Of a stretch of 5,841 nt of DNA, positions 1 to 5,702 are shown piece by piece. The notes beneath the pieces were generated by a model that saw only the letters and a program-made list of their open reading frames with translations, did not search any database and was not told where the DNA came from. Numbering within the stretch: position 1 is the first letter of the stretch; each line of letters starts with the position of its first letter. A program made the translations under genes and the position numbers. The stretch comes from Oscillospiraceae bacterium (GTDB lineage Bacteria; Bacillota; Clostridia; Oscillospirales; Oscillospiraceae): NCBI GenBank assembly GCA_016302405.1, contig JAEDNR010000098.1:1-5841 (forward strand), read 5' to 3'.

Positions 1-58
1 TGGCACAAAATCTCTCGCTGAGCTTCCTTGCCGAATTATGCGGTGTTGCCCTAAAAAT
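1..58. other. Non-coding left edge, possible repeat remnant
   Basis: No convincing coding frame or RNA gene is visible here. The stretch runs directly into the GTCATTGCGA-type repeat at 59-107 and may be part of the same or a neighbouring mobile or repeat element cut by the window edge. That is a guess: no inverted partner or second copy exists inside the window to support it. Confidence 0.2.
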
Positions 59-107
59 CGGGGGGATTGCCACACCAGTGACATCGGTCTACTCTTCGCA
101 ATGACAG
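59..107 (-). repeat. Degenerate GTCATTGCGA...GTGGCAATC-type repeat
   Basis: Read on the minus strand this begins TGTCATTGCGAAGAG and ends GTGTGGCAATCCCCCC. The paired ends TCATTGCGA and TGGCAATC are the hallmark of a short interspersed repeat that I recall from many unrelated bacterial genomes. Its interior normally folds into a hairpin. Here the ends (ATTGC at 66-70, GCAAT at 98-102) still pair, but the interior (ACC...GGT, 74-88) pairs only weakly, so the copy looks degraded. It lies downstream of manC. No second copy is present in the window, so the assignment rests on the recognised end sequences. Confidence 0.5.
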
Positions 108-152
108 CTTTCTTTTTCTTTGTGCTATTTGACGAAACCTTTCCTTAGTGAG

Positions 153-167
153 ACAGCCCCTGGCTGT
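153..167 (-). terminator. Short hairpin at the manC stop codon
   Basis: ACAGCC (153-158) and GGCTGT (162-167) form a perfect 6-bp stem with a 3-nt loop, overlapping the manC stop codon by one base. On the minus strand it is followed by CTCACTAAGG and not by a T-tract, so it is not a standard intrinsic terminator. It could slow transcription or protect the 3' end of the mRNA. No better terminator is visible between 1 and 167. Confidence 0.25.
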
Positions 168-1486
168 TACACTTCCGGCATGGGGTGTTTCTGCTTGTCG
201 CTCACATTGATCTCCCTGCCCAGCTGGACCTCGATGATCCTTAGCTCCGTGGCGGCGATGACGGTATGGCGGCAGCCGGCTTCCATGGTCAGCACTTCCC
301 CCGGCTTAACCTCCCGGCGGACACCGTCCAGAATGGCGCTGCCCTCCCCGGACACCACCGTCCACACCTCATCCCTGCGGCTGTGGCTGTGGTAATTCAT
401 CCGGCTGCCCGGGTTCAGGGTCACCTTGATGGTCAGGCTTTCCTCCCCCACATCCAGCACCCGGTAGCTGCCCCAGCTCTTTTCGGCAAACATGACCTGC
501 TGGTCGATCCGGTCCACGATGGGCTTTAAGTAGCTGGACTGGCCCTTGTCGGATACCAGAATTCCCTCCGGAGAGGCGGAAACCACCACATTTTCAAGGC
601 CCATGCACACCACGGGAACGCTGAGCTCGTTGAGCACATGGACATTCCGGCAGGTGTCGTTCAGAATCGCGTTGCCAACGGTATTTTCCTCCATAGCCTC
701 AGACAATGTGTTCCAGGTGCCGATGTCCTTCCAGGCTCCGTAGAACCTGCGGACCTGGATCTTCGGCTCCTTTTCCACCACCGCGTAGTCAAAGGAGATT
801 TTCGGCAGGGAATCGTAGCTTTCATAAAGGCGCTGATAGTCCGCGAAGCCGAACCGCTCCCGGGCATGCTTCAGCAGGTATCCCACCTTGCAGGCAAATA
901 CGCCGCCGTTCCACAGGGCCCCCCGGGCAATGTACGCCGCCGCGGTCTTCGCGTCGGGCTTTTCTTTAAAGGCGGAAACGAAGCTGGTCTGCTCCGGTCC
1001 CGTGGGGAGGATATAGCCGTACTTTTCGCTGGGGTAGGTGGGCTCGATGCCCATGAGCACCAGGTTGGCTTCCCCAAGCCGGGCCTGATTTCCCAGTTCC
1101 TTCAGCGCCTGAAAATACCCGTCCTCCACATAGGGGTCCACCGGGCAGACAACCACTGCCTCCTCCTCCCCCACCCCCTGCATATCATGCAGGTATGCCG
1201 CCGCCAGAACAATGGCGGGGAAGGTATCCCTGCGGCAGGGCTCCACACTGATTCCCACATTCTGGCCCAGCTGGTTATGGATGGCAGAGATCTGGGCTTT
1301 GGGGGCGGCAATGGTCACAGAGGCCTCCGGGTCCGCTTTTCGGATCTGGCGGTACACCCGCTGGACCATGGACTCATAGTCCCCCTCCGGGGTCTTGAAG
1401 ATTTTAATGAACTGCTTGGAGCGGATGTCATTGGAAAGGGGCCACAGGCGCTTTCCCGATCCGCCGGACAAGAGGATGATGTGCAT
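167..1486 (-). CDS. manC: Mannose-1-phosphate guanylyltransferase with C-terminal cupin (PMI-type) domain
   Basis: 439 aa; cytoplasmic. Makes GDP-mannose from GTP and mannose-1-phosphate, feeding Gmd and Fcl encoded just upstream. The nucleotidyltransferase domain fills residues 1 to about 325: nucleotide-binding loop GGSGKRLWPLS (8-18), EPCRRDTFPAI (82-92), EKYGYI (154-159), FKEKPD (173-178), WNGGVFACK (192-200), FDYAVVEK (232-239) and WKDIGTW (252-258). Residues about 337-425 form a cupin with WGSY (338-341), HSHSRRDEVW (366-375) and a later His407, resembling the type II phosphomannose isomerase domain of bifunctional enzymes. Isomerase activity is likely but not certain. The usual PADH motif reads PVDPY (115-119), and the protein is somewhat shorter than enterobacterial ManC (about 478 aa). 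The ATG at 1486 opens directly on the beta strand before the glycine loop, with an AGG-containing site upstream. A TTG extension to 1585 would run into the repeat element and was rejected. The gene is separated from fcl by 334 bp of repeats, so it may have its own promoter. Confidence 0.94.
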   Translation of the reverse strand: MHIILLSGGSGKRLWPLSNDIRSKQFIKIFKTPEGDYESMVQRVYRQIRKADPEASVTIAAPKAQISAIHNQLGQNVGISVEPCRRDTFPAIVLAAAYLHDMQGVGEEEAVVVCPVDPYVEDGYFQALKELGNQARLGEANLVLMGIEPTYPSEKYGYILPTGPEQTSFVSAFKEKPDAKTAAAYIARGALWNGGVFACKVGYLLKHARERFGFADYQRLYESYDSLPKISFDYAVVEKEPKIQVRRFYGAWKDIGTWNTLSEAMEENTVGNAILNDTCRNVHVLNELSVPVVCMGLENVVVSASPEGILVSDKGQSSYLKPIVDRIDQQVMFAEKSWGSYRVLDVGEESLTIKVTLNPGSRMNYHSHSRRDEVWTVVSGEGSAILDGVRREVKPGEVLTMEAGCRHTVIAATELRIIEVQLGREINVSDKQKHPMPEV

Positions 1487-1537
1487 AACAGAGTACCTGC
1501 CTGTCTTTATTTTTTGTGAATAGCGGGTTTCTCCGCA

Positions 1538-1543
1538 AGTATA
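1538..1543 (-). promoter_or_regulatory. Possible -10 box for manC
   Basis: The minus strand reads TATACT, a 5/6 match to the sigma-A -10 hexamer, about 50 nt upstream of the manC start. It abuts the end of the MITE-like element. No respectable -35 box stands 16-19 nt upstream; the nearest TTGTCA, inside the element's heptamer array, is about 29 nt away. The call rests on one hexamer, so it is weak. Confidence 0.3.
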
Positions 1544-1544
1544 C

Positions 1545-1733
1545 AAATTGGAATTTGGCGGCTCCGCCGAATTGACAATTGACAATTGACAGTTGACAAT
1601 GATTGTGTCCCTACGGGACGATTTTGAAAGAATTCCTTTTGTTTTCGTTCAAATTCTTTTTATTTTAAATCATCCCGCAGGGATTCCTTAATTGTCAATT
1701 GTTCATTGTCAATTGTCAATTAAATTCCAATTT
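1545..1733. repeat. 189-bp MITE-like inverted-repeat element with heptamer arrays
   Basis: The ends are a perfect 12-bp inverted repeat, AAATTGGAATTT (1545-1556) and AAATTCCAATTT (1722-1733). Inside, four heptamers ATTGACA/GTTGACA run in tandem (1571-1598), and their inverted counterparts (about 1689-1720) read ATTGTCA. Each arm then has a small hairpin: GTCCC-TAC-GGGAC (1607-1619) and ATCCC-GCA-GGGAT (1672-1684). The centre pairs through AAAGAATT (1627-1634) and AATTCTTT (1652-1659). The whole element can fold into one long imperfect hairpin. It encodes no protein and shows no obvious target-site duplication. It fits a miniature inverted-repeat transposable element or comparable mobile repeat lodged between fcl and manC. 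Arrays of TTGACAATTGACAATT type recur in many bacterial genomes. Family and mobility cannot be told from one copy. Confidence 0.65.
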
Positions 1734-1755
1734 TCCAAACTGCAATAGAACGATA

Positions 1756-1831
1756 CCGAGCGGCGCAGGGCAGAAACGATTACGCAAATCTTGCGCACGA
1801 CTTGCCTGCGGCGCTGCCGCTTACCGCTCGG
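1756..1831. repeat. 76-bp nested inverted repeat over the fcl stop codon
   Basis: The outer arms CCGAGCGG (1756-1763) and CCGCTCGG (1824-1831) are perfect inverted repeats. Directly inside, CGCAGG (1764-1769) pairs with CCTGCG (1805-1810). Two further hairpins sit within: CGCAA-ATC-TTGCG (1783-1795) and GCGGC-GCT-GCCGC (1808-1820, competing with the preceding stem). The right arm covers the fcl stop codon and its last codons. No T-tract follows on the minus strand, so it is not a standard intrinsic terminator. It may be a repeat element, a processing or stability structure for the gmd-fcl mRNA, or a factor-dependent stop. Confidence 0.55.
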
Positions 1832-2765
1832 CGCGGATGGGATTATGGAGGAAATCCTCGTAGGCCAGCCGGATGCCGTCAATGAGCTCGGTCTTATAGG
1901 TCCAGCCCAGGGCCGTAGCCTTGGACACATCCAGAAGCTTTCTGGGGGTGCCGTTGGGCTTGGTGGGGTCCCACCGGATTTCTCCCCTGTAGCCCACCAC
2001 TTTTGCAACCATTTCCGTCAGCTCCTTGATGGTCAGCTCCTTGCCGGTGCCGGCGTTCACCGTCTCGTTGCCGGAGTAGTTGTTCATCAGGAATACGCAC
2101 AGGTTTGCCAGATCGTCCACATACAGGAATTCCCGCAGGGGACTGCCGTCCCCCCAGCAGGTCACATAGGGCTTTCCTTCCACCTTTGCCTCGTGGAACC
2201 GGCGGATGAGAGCGGGAAGCACATGGGAGTGGGTGGGATGGTAATTGTCGTTGGGGCCGTAGAGATTCGTTGGCATCACGGAAATATAATCCGTGCCGTA
2301 CTGGCGATTTAAGAATTCGCAGTATTTAAGCCCCGAGATCTTCGCCAGAGCATAGGCCTCGTTGGTCTTTTCCAGCTCGGAGGTCAGAAGGCAGCTTTCC
2401 TTCATGGGCTGGGGGGCCATCCGGGGGTAGATGCAGGAGGAACCTAAGAATTCCAGCTTTTTGCAGCCGTTTTTCCACGCCGCGTGAATGACGTTCATTT
2501 CCAGAATCATGTTGTCGTACATGAAGTCCGCCAGAGCGTTCTGGTTGGCAACGATGCCGCCCACCTTGGCGGCGGCGAGGAATACATACTCCGGCTTTTC
2601 CGCCGCGAAAAAGGCCTCCACCTCCGCCTGCCGGGTCAGATCAAGCTCCCTGTGGGTGCGGGTGATGATATTGGTATAGCCCTGACGGTTCAGCTCCCGA
2701 ACAATGGCGGAACCCACCATGCCCCGATGGCCCGCCACATAGATTTTCGCGTTTTTCTCCATCAT
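1821..2765 (-). CDS. fcl: GDP-L-fucose synthase (GDP-4-keto-6-deoxymannose 3,5-epimerase/4-reductase)
   Basis: 314 aa, close to the 321 aa of the E. coli enzyme; also called wcaG. A cytoplasmic short-chain dehydrogenase/reductase that epimerises C3 and C5 of GDP-4-keto-6-deoxymannose and reduces C4 with NADPH, giving GDP-L-fucose. The Rossmann motif GHRGMVG lies at 12-18. The catalytic residues known from the E. coli enzyme are all present, offset by two: Ser109, Cys111 (in SSCIYP), Tyr138, Lys142 (YALAK) and the proposed acid His181. [17 protein letters not shown] (204-220) and the NAGTGKE segment are typical of the family. The gene starts 2 nt after the gmd stop codon, and its strong ribosome site (GAGGAAAGG) lies inside the end of gmd, so the two are almost certainly co-transcribed and translationally coupled. 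The start is MM; the first Met is used because it best fits the ribosome site. The C-terminal codons and stop lie in the inverted repeat at 1756-1831. Confidence 0.97.
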   Translation of the reverse strand: MMEKNAKIYVAGHRGMVGSAIVRELNRQGYTNIITRTHRELDLTRQAEVEAFFAAEKPEYVFLAAAKVGGIVANQNALADFMYDNMILEMNVIHAAWKNGCKKLEFLGSSCIYPRMAPQPMKESCLLTSELEKTNEAYALAKISGLKYCEFLNRQYGTDYISVMPTNLYGPNDNYHPTHSHVLPALIRRFHEAKVEGKPYVTCWGDGSPLREFLYVDDLANLCVFLMNNYSGNETVNAGTGKELTIKELTEMVAKVVGYRGEIRWDPTKPNGTPRKLLDVSKATALGWTYKTELIDGIRLAYEDFLHNPIRAER

Positions 2766-2767
2766 GG

Positions 2768-3811
2768 TTACCTTTCCTCTTTCAGGGCCTTCTCCCGTTT
2801 TGCCAGCTGGCGGTCATGCTCCGCCATGATCTGCACCAGCCGGGCATAGGGGGTTTTCTGGGGATTCCAGCCCAGAACGGTTTTCGCCTTGGTGGGGTCG
2901 CCCCAGAGGTTATTCACATCCGTGGGCCGGAACCAGGCGGGATTCACGCTGACCAGGAGCTTTCCGGTTTCCGCGTCATAGCCCTTTTCATTGAGACCCG
3001 TGCCCTCCCAGCGGATCGTCATACCGTTGGCCGCGAAGGCCCTCTCCGTAAAGTCCCGGACGGTATGCTGCTCGCCGGTGGCGATGACAAAGTCGTCGGG
3101 GGTATCGTGCTGGAGCATCATCCACATGCACTCCACATAGTCCCTGGCATAGCCCCAGTCCCGGAGGGAATCCATGTTCCCCAACTCCAGATGGTCCTGG
3201 AGACCCTCGGCGATCCGCCCCGCGGCCAGGGTGATCTTCCGGGTGACAAAATTCTCTCCCCGGCGCTCGGACTCGTGGTTAAACAGGATTCCGTTGACGG
3301 CGAACATGCCGTAGGCCTCCCGGTACTCCTTGACGATCCAGAAGCCGTACTGCTTGGCAACGGCGTAGGGAGAATAGGGATGGAAAGGCGTGGTCTCCCG
3401 CTGGGGGACCTCCTCCACCTTACCGAAAAGCTCGGAGGTGGAGGCCTGGTAAACCTTGGTCTTTTTCGTAAGGCCCAGGATCCGGCAGGCCTCCAGGATC
3501 CGCAGGACACCCAAAGCGTCCACATCCCCGGAATACTCCGGCACATCGAAGCTGACCTGGACATGGCTCTGGGCCGCCAGATTGTAAATTTCGTCGGGCT
3601 GAACCTTTCCGATAATCCGGATCAGGGAGCTGCTGTCGGTAAGGTCACCGTCGTGGAGGGTGATTTTTCCCAGCAAGTGGCCAATCCGGGCGGTGTTGGA
3701 AATGGATGCCCGGCGGACGATTCCGTGGACCGCGTAGCCCTTTTCCAGAAGAAACTCGGCAAGATAGCTGCCATCCTGGCCGGTGATGCCGGTAATCAGC
3801 GCTGTTTTCAT
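2768..3811 (-). CDS. gmd: GDP-mannose 4,6-dehydratase
   Basis: 347 aa, the normal length. A cytoplasmic NADP-dependent SDR enzyme that converts GDP-D-mannose to GDP-4-keto-6-deoxymannose, the committed step to GDP-L-fucose (other bacteria also use the product for GDP-rhamnose or GDP-perosamine; the adjacent fcl points to fucose). Seen in the sequence: [11 protein letters not shown] with the glycine motif G8-G11-G14, GDLTD (55-59), NLAAQSHV (77-84), the catalytic set Thr125 and Glu127 in ASTSELFG plus Tyr149 and Lys153 in YAVAK (all at an exact -7 offset from E. coli Gmd), and [15 protein letters not shown] (178-192), a family signature that binds the cofactor and helps tetramer formation. The ATG at 3811 has a near-perfect ribosome site, AAGGAGA (3825-3819), 7 nt upstream. 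First gene of the gmd-fcl pair. Confidence 0.98.
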   Translation of the reverse strand: MKTALITGITGQDGSYLAEFLLEKGYAVHGIVRRASISNTARIGHLLGKITLHDGDLTDSSSLIRIIGKVQPDEIYNLAAQSHVQVSFDVPEYSGDVDALGVLRILEACRILGLTKKTKVYQASTSELFGKVEEVPQRETTPFHPYSPYAVAKQYGFWIVKEYREAYGMFAVNGILFNHESERRGENFVTRKITLAAGRIAEGLQDHLELGNMDSLRDWGYARDYVECMWMMLQHDTPDDFVIATGEQHTVRDFTERAFAANGMTIRWEGTGLNEKGYDAETGKLLVSVNPAWFRPTDVNNLWGDPTKAKTVLGWNPQKTPYARLVQIMAEHDRQLAKREKALKEER

Positions 3812-3841
3812 AGTATTGTCTCCTTATTTTCATTAGTCGGA

Positions 3842-3847
3842 TTTATA
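3842..3847 (-). promoter_or_regulatory. Alternative proximal -10 box for gmd
   Basis: The minus strand reads TATAAA about 31 nt upstream of the gmd start, a plausible -10 hexamer that would give a short leader. The sequence 16-18 nt further upstream (around AATTCC) is a poor -35 box, so this is a weaker candidate than the distal promoter at 4191-4219. Both could be active. Confidence 0.3.
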
Positions 3848-3917
3848 CAGTAATCGGATAAAGAGGAATTTGCAGAGCTGTTTGCCCAATGGTATGCGGT
3901 GCCGATGCGGTACGCGT

Positions 3918-3978
3918 CCTTGCCCCCCGCATTTATGAGGGGGGTGATACCAGTGCGCACACTGGTATCGGGGGGAGT
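3918..3978 (+). repeat. GC-rich hairpin repeat, copy 1
   Basis: The frame is CCTTG, CCCCCC (3923-3928), a 10-nt spacer, GGGGGG (3939-3944), a variable hairpin, then GGGGGGAGT (3970-3978). The hairpin is a perfect 10-bp stem GATACCAGTG/CACTGGTATC (3946-3955 and 3960-3969) with loop CGCA. Compared with copies 2 and 3 it lacks about 12 nt (GGTGGTTAGATG) just before the CCTTG and has two changes in the spacer (ATTTATGA against ACTTGTGA). Part of a head-to-head pair with copy 2. Confidence 0.75.
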
Positions 3979-4074
3979 CCGTCACCCGCATATCTTCCAC
4001 AAAAAGGAACGAAGAATAAGGATGGCAAACGCAGAAAGATAATGCCGCTTTACGCTTTGCCGCCGGGAATTCGT
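3979..4074. other. Spacer between the paired repeats, with an internal hairpin
   Basis: This non-coding 96-bp linker joins the GGGGGGAGT ends of copies 1 and 2. It has its own symmetry: GCATATCTT (3988-3996) faces AAGATAATGC (4036-4045), one base short of a perfect inverted match. GGCAAA (4024-4029) pairs with TTTGCC (4056-4061), continued by GC/GC and AAAG/CTTT pairs. Together with the flanking copies, the segment from 3918 to 4150 can fold as one large structure, as expected of a paired repeat unit (REPIN-like or MITE-like). Confidence 0.45.
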
Positions 4075-4150
4075 ACTCCCCCCGCCACCAGTTTGAGAAC
4101 TGGTGGCACCCCCCTCACAAGTGCGGGGGGCAAGGCATCTAACCACCCGC
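4075..4150 (-). repeat. GC-rich hairpin repeat, copy 2 (inverted)
   Basis: On the minus strand it reads GCGGGTGGTTAGATGCCTTG, C6, GCACTTGTGA, G6, TG, a variable hairpin and GGGGGGAGT. In plus coordinates: G6 4125-4130, C6 4109-4114, C6 4078-4083. The hairpin (4084-4107) is a perfect 10-bp stem GCCACCAGTT/AACTGGTGGC with a 4-nt loop. About 44 nt at its outer end match copy 3 with a single T/C difference, although the two copies lie about 1.6 kb apart. It is inverted relative to copies 1 and 3 and lies in the probable leader of gmd. Confidence 0.8.
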
Positions 4151-4190
4151 GCACCTTAACTTCTCGCCAATTTATGCTTTGGTTTCCGTT

Positions 4191-4219
4191 ATTGTATACC
4201 CGTCCCTAAAAAAGGCCAA
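4191..4219 (-). promoter_or_regulatory. Probable distal promoter of gmd-fcl
   Basis: On the minus strand -35 TTGGCC (4219-4214, 4/6) and -10 TACAAT (4196-4191, 5/6) are separated by exactly 17 nt, a good sigma-A-type arrangement. Transcription would start near 4184, giving gmd a leader of about 370 nt that contains the whole repeat pair at 3918-4150. The -35 box sits in the 3' arm of the terminator-like hairpin at 4208-4238, and that hairpin's T-tract forms part of the spacer. Confidence 0.5.
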
Positions 4220-4238
4220 GGCAATTCCTTGTCTTTTG
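4208..4238 (-). terminator. Terminator-like hairpin with T6 tract
   Basis: On the minus strand CAAGG and CCTTG form a stem with loop AATTG, extended past a small bulge by AAAAG pairing with CTTTT. The descending arm ends in six T residues (plus-strand A6 at 4208-4213). It fits an intrinsic terminator for transcripts coming from the fucU-regulator unit, backing up the structure at 4269-4325. The stem is only 5+5 bp with a bulge, so its strength is uncertain. Confidence 0.5.
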
Positions 4239-4268
4239 GTAGCACAATATTGGTTTTTCTGATTATGG

Positions 4269-4325
4269 AAAAAGGGCCGCTTTTCCGGTGGGAATATTCC
4301 CGTTTTTCCGGATTACAGCCCTTTT
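4269..4325 (-). terminator. Intrinsic terminator of the fucU-regulator operon
   Basis: On the minus strand AAAAGGGC (4325-4318) pairs with GCCCTTTTT (4277-4269). Inside are TCCGG/CCGGA and the palindrome GGGAATATTCCC, giving a long stacked stem that ends in a T-run. The ascending arm starts inside the stop codon of the AraC-type gene. Position and T-tract make it the likely end of that transcript, and they separate it from gmd-fcl. Confidence 0.65.
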
Positions 4326-5241
4326 ACCAGCTTTGCCTGTACTCGCTGGGGCTGACGCCCTCCACTTTTTTGAAGCACCGGGCGAAGTAGTTGGGATCCG
4401 TGAAGCCGCAGTCGAAACCGATCGCCTCCACGCTCCTGTCCGAAAACCGCAGCAGTTCCTTGGCCTTGCCGATGCGCACCTGGGCAATGCAGGTGTTCAC
4501 GGTATAGCCGTACTGCTCCTTGAATATCTTGGCAAGGTAGTACTTGTTGATAAAAAATCGCTTGCTCAGGCTGTCCAGGGACAGCTTTTCCCCGTAATGG
4601 TCGGAAATATAAGCCCTGACCTCCCGGACGGACAGCCGCTTGGTTCCCGGGCTGCCGGTCAGCTCCGGATTCCAGGCATCCTCCATGAGGCAGGTGAGAA
4701 GCTCCGTAAGCCGCGCCGCGATCTGCATATCCCGGACATAGGAGTCCGCAGACGCAAGCTGAAATATGGCTCCCACCAGGGACAGATACCGCTCCCGCCG
4801 CCCGGGGGCGGTACAGGAAAACACCGGCTGGCCGCCCCGCTCCAGATATTTTTCATAGATCCCCGCCATAGTGGGCCCGTCAAAGTGGACCCAGGACAGG
4901 GCCCAAAGTTCATCGAAGCGTCCGCTTTCGTCCCGGTGGGCAGATGTGGCCTGGGCGTAGCCGGTGCGGCAGTCGATGAACACACAGTCCCCTGCACGAA
5001 GGGAAAACTCCCGGCCCCCATAGGACAGGGTCCCGGCCCCGTCCTTTACCAGGAAGAACAGGTACGACGGCAGGTTTTCCCGGCGGCTAACGTGGGGCGC
5101 CAGGGCCCGCAGGGACCCCGCCTCCTGCAAATGCAGCAGGTTCTCCCGGGCAAAGGCTGAGGGGGTGTGGATCACCCGGGAGGTAGAGACCTGGGTATTG
5201 GCAAAGAGCGGTTTTTCCGCCGCCCCGTTTTTCTCGGTCAT
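4324..5241 (-). CDS. AraC-family transcriptional regulator
   Basis: 305 aa. The C-terminal third (about 203-305) is a classic AraC DNA-binding domain with two helix-turn-helix units: the first at about 220-243 (LSLDSLSKRFFINKYYLAKI), the second at about 268-292. It ends in the family signature, seen as GFDCGFTDPNYFARCFKK (275-292) and GVSPSEYR (295-302). The N-terminal half (about 55-120) has the pattern of an AraC-type cupin ligand-binding domain (SYLFFLVKDGAGTLSYGG, then LRAGDCVFID), so it probably senses a small molecule. The ATG overlaps the fucU stop (ATGA, 4 bp) with only a weak ribosome site, so translation is probably coupled to fucU. From this context a fucose or related deoxysugar effector is the natural guess, and fucU itself and perhaps gmd-fcl are possible targets. 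The effector cannot be read from the sequence. The gene ends in a terminator. Confidence 0.95.
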   Translation of the reverse strand: MTEKNGAAEKPLFANTQVSTSRVIHTPSAFARENLLHLQEAGSLRALAPHVSRRENLPSYLFFLVKDGAGTLSYGGREFSLRAGDCVFIDCRTGYAQATSAHRDESGRFDELWALSWVHFDGPTMAGIYEKYLERGGQPVFSCTAPGRRERYLSLVGAIFQLASADSYVRDMQIAARLTELLTCLMEDAWNPELTGSPGTKRLSVREVRAYISDHYGEKLSLDSLSKRFFINKYYLAKIFKEQYGYTVNTCIAQVRIGKAKELLRFSDRSVEAIGFDCGFTDPNYFARCFKKVEGVSPSEYRQSW

Positions 5242-5684
5242 TTCGGCAGCACCACGCCTTTTTTCAGAATAATATTGGCATACTGGGCGGTCTCCCCGGT
5301 GATGACCACGGCGTAGGCTTTCCGTGCCCGGTCATAGTAAGCAAACCGCTCCAGGGTGCTGTAACAGTTTCCGGGCTGGTAATAATCCAGAGCTTCCTGA
5401 TACTTCCCCCAGATGGGCGTATCCACCGGGTCCCCGGGCACCACTTCCATCAGGCGGAAATTGTTTTCGTCATAGCTGTCCAGGGGGAACAGTGGCAGGA
5501 TCCCTTCCAGCAGGGGCACCATACCGGTGCCGTCAAGCCGGATGGCTTTTCCATAAGCCGTGTCCCGGGCAATGGCCTCGGCGGGGAAATTGGCGTCCGC
5601 CAGGACGATCTCGTCCCCGTGGCCCATTTCGCACAGCACTTTCAGAAGCTCCGGGGATATAAGCGGGGATATTCCGTTCAGCAT
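5238..5684 (-). CDS. fucU: L-fucose mutarotase (RbsD/FucU family)
   Basis: 148 aa against about 140 in E. coli. A small cytoplasmic, oligomeric enzyme that interconverts the alpha and beta anomers of L-fucose, speeding entry into isomerase-based catabolism or kinase-based salvage. The N-terminus ISPLISPELLKVL (5-17) followed by EMGHGDEI and ADANFPA is almost identical to E. coli FucU and places His22 and Asp30 at the same numbers. PLFPLDSY (64-71), RFAYYDRARKAYAVVITGE (113-131) and the end NIILKKGV (137-144) complete the family pattern and favour FucU over RbsD. The ATG at 5684 is chosen because GGGAGGG stands just upstream and the match to FucU begins exactly there; an in-frame TTG at 5732 would add 16 unrelated residues. 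It overlaps the AraC-type gene by 4 bp. Other fucose catabolic genes may lie beyond the right edge, but none is seen. Confidence 0.95.
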   Translation of the reverse strand: MLNGISPLISPELLKVLCEMGHGDEIVLADANFPAEAIARDTAYGKAIRLDGTGMVPLLEGILPLFPLDSYDENNFRLMEVVPGDPVDTPIWGKYQEALDYYQPGNCYSTLERFAYYDRARKAYAVVITGETAQYANIILKKGVVLPK

Positions 5685-5702
5685 ATTGATTCCCTCCCAG
5701 AA

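Noticed and set aside
638..1519. Long plus-strand open frame (293 codons) opposite manC
   Set aside because: It is antisense to a gene with complete family motifs. Its translation has no recognisable domain and low-complexity character typical of the reverse frame of GC-rich genes.
1487..1585. N-terminal extension of manC from a TTG at 1585
   Set aside because: It would place 33 residues inside the heptamer repeat before the conserved start MHIILLSGG. The ATG at 1486 matches the family's N-terminus.
1571..1598. Array of TTGACA sequences as tandem -35 promoter boxes
   Set aside because: No -10 hexamer lies at 16-19 nt on the plus strand, and no gene on that strand would use it. The motif is explained by the heptamer repeat.
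2816..3853. Long plus-strand open frame (345 codons) opposite gmd
   Set aside because: Shadow of gmd, whose catalytic residues and ribosome site are intact. The antisense translation resembles no family.
3918..4150. CRISPR array
   Set aside because: Only two inverted copies with one long linker; there is no series of direct repeats with uniform spacers and no cas genes.
3889..4209. Plus-strand open frame (106 codons) in the gap upstream of gmd
   Set aside because: It is made almost entirely of the repeat pair and its linker. The peptide is rich in Pro/Gly/Thr from C/G runs and shows no family features.
4288..5160. Plus-strand open frame (290 codons) opposite the AraC-type gene
   Set aside because: Antisense shadow; it also crosses the terminator hairpin, and no ribosome site or domain supports it.
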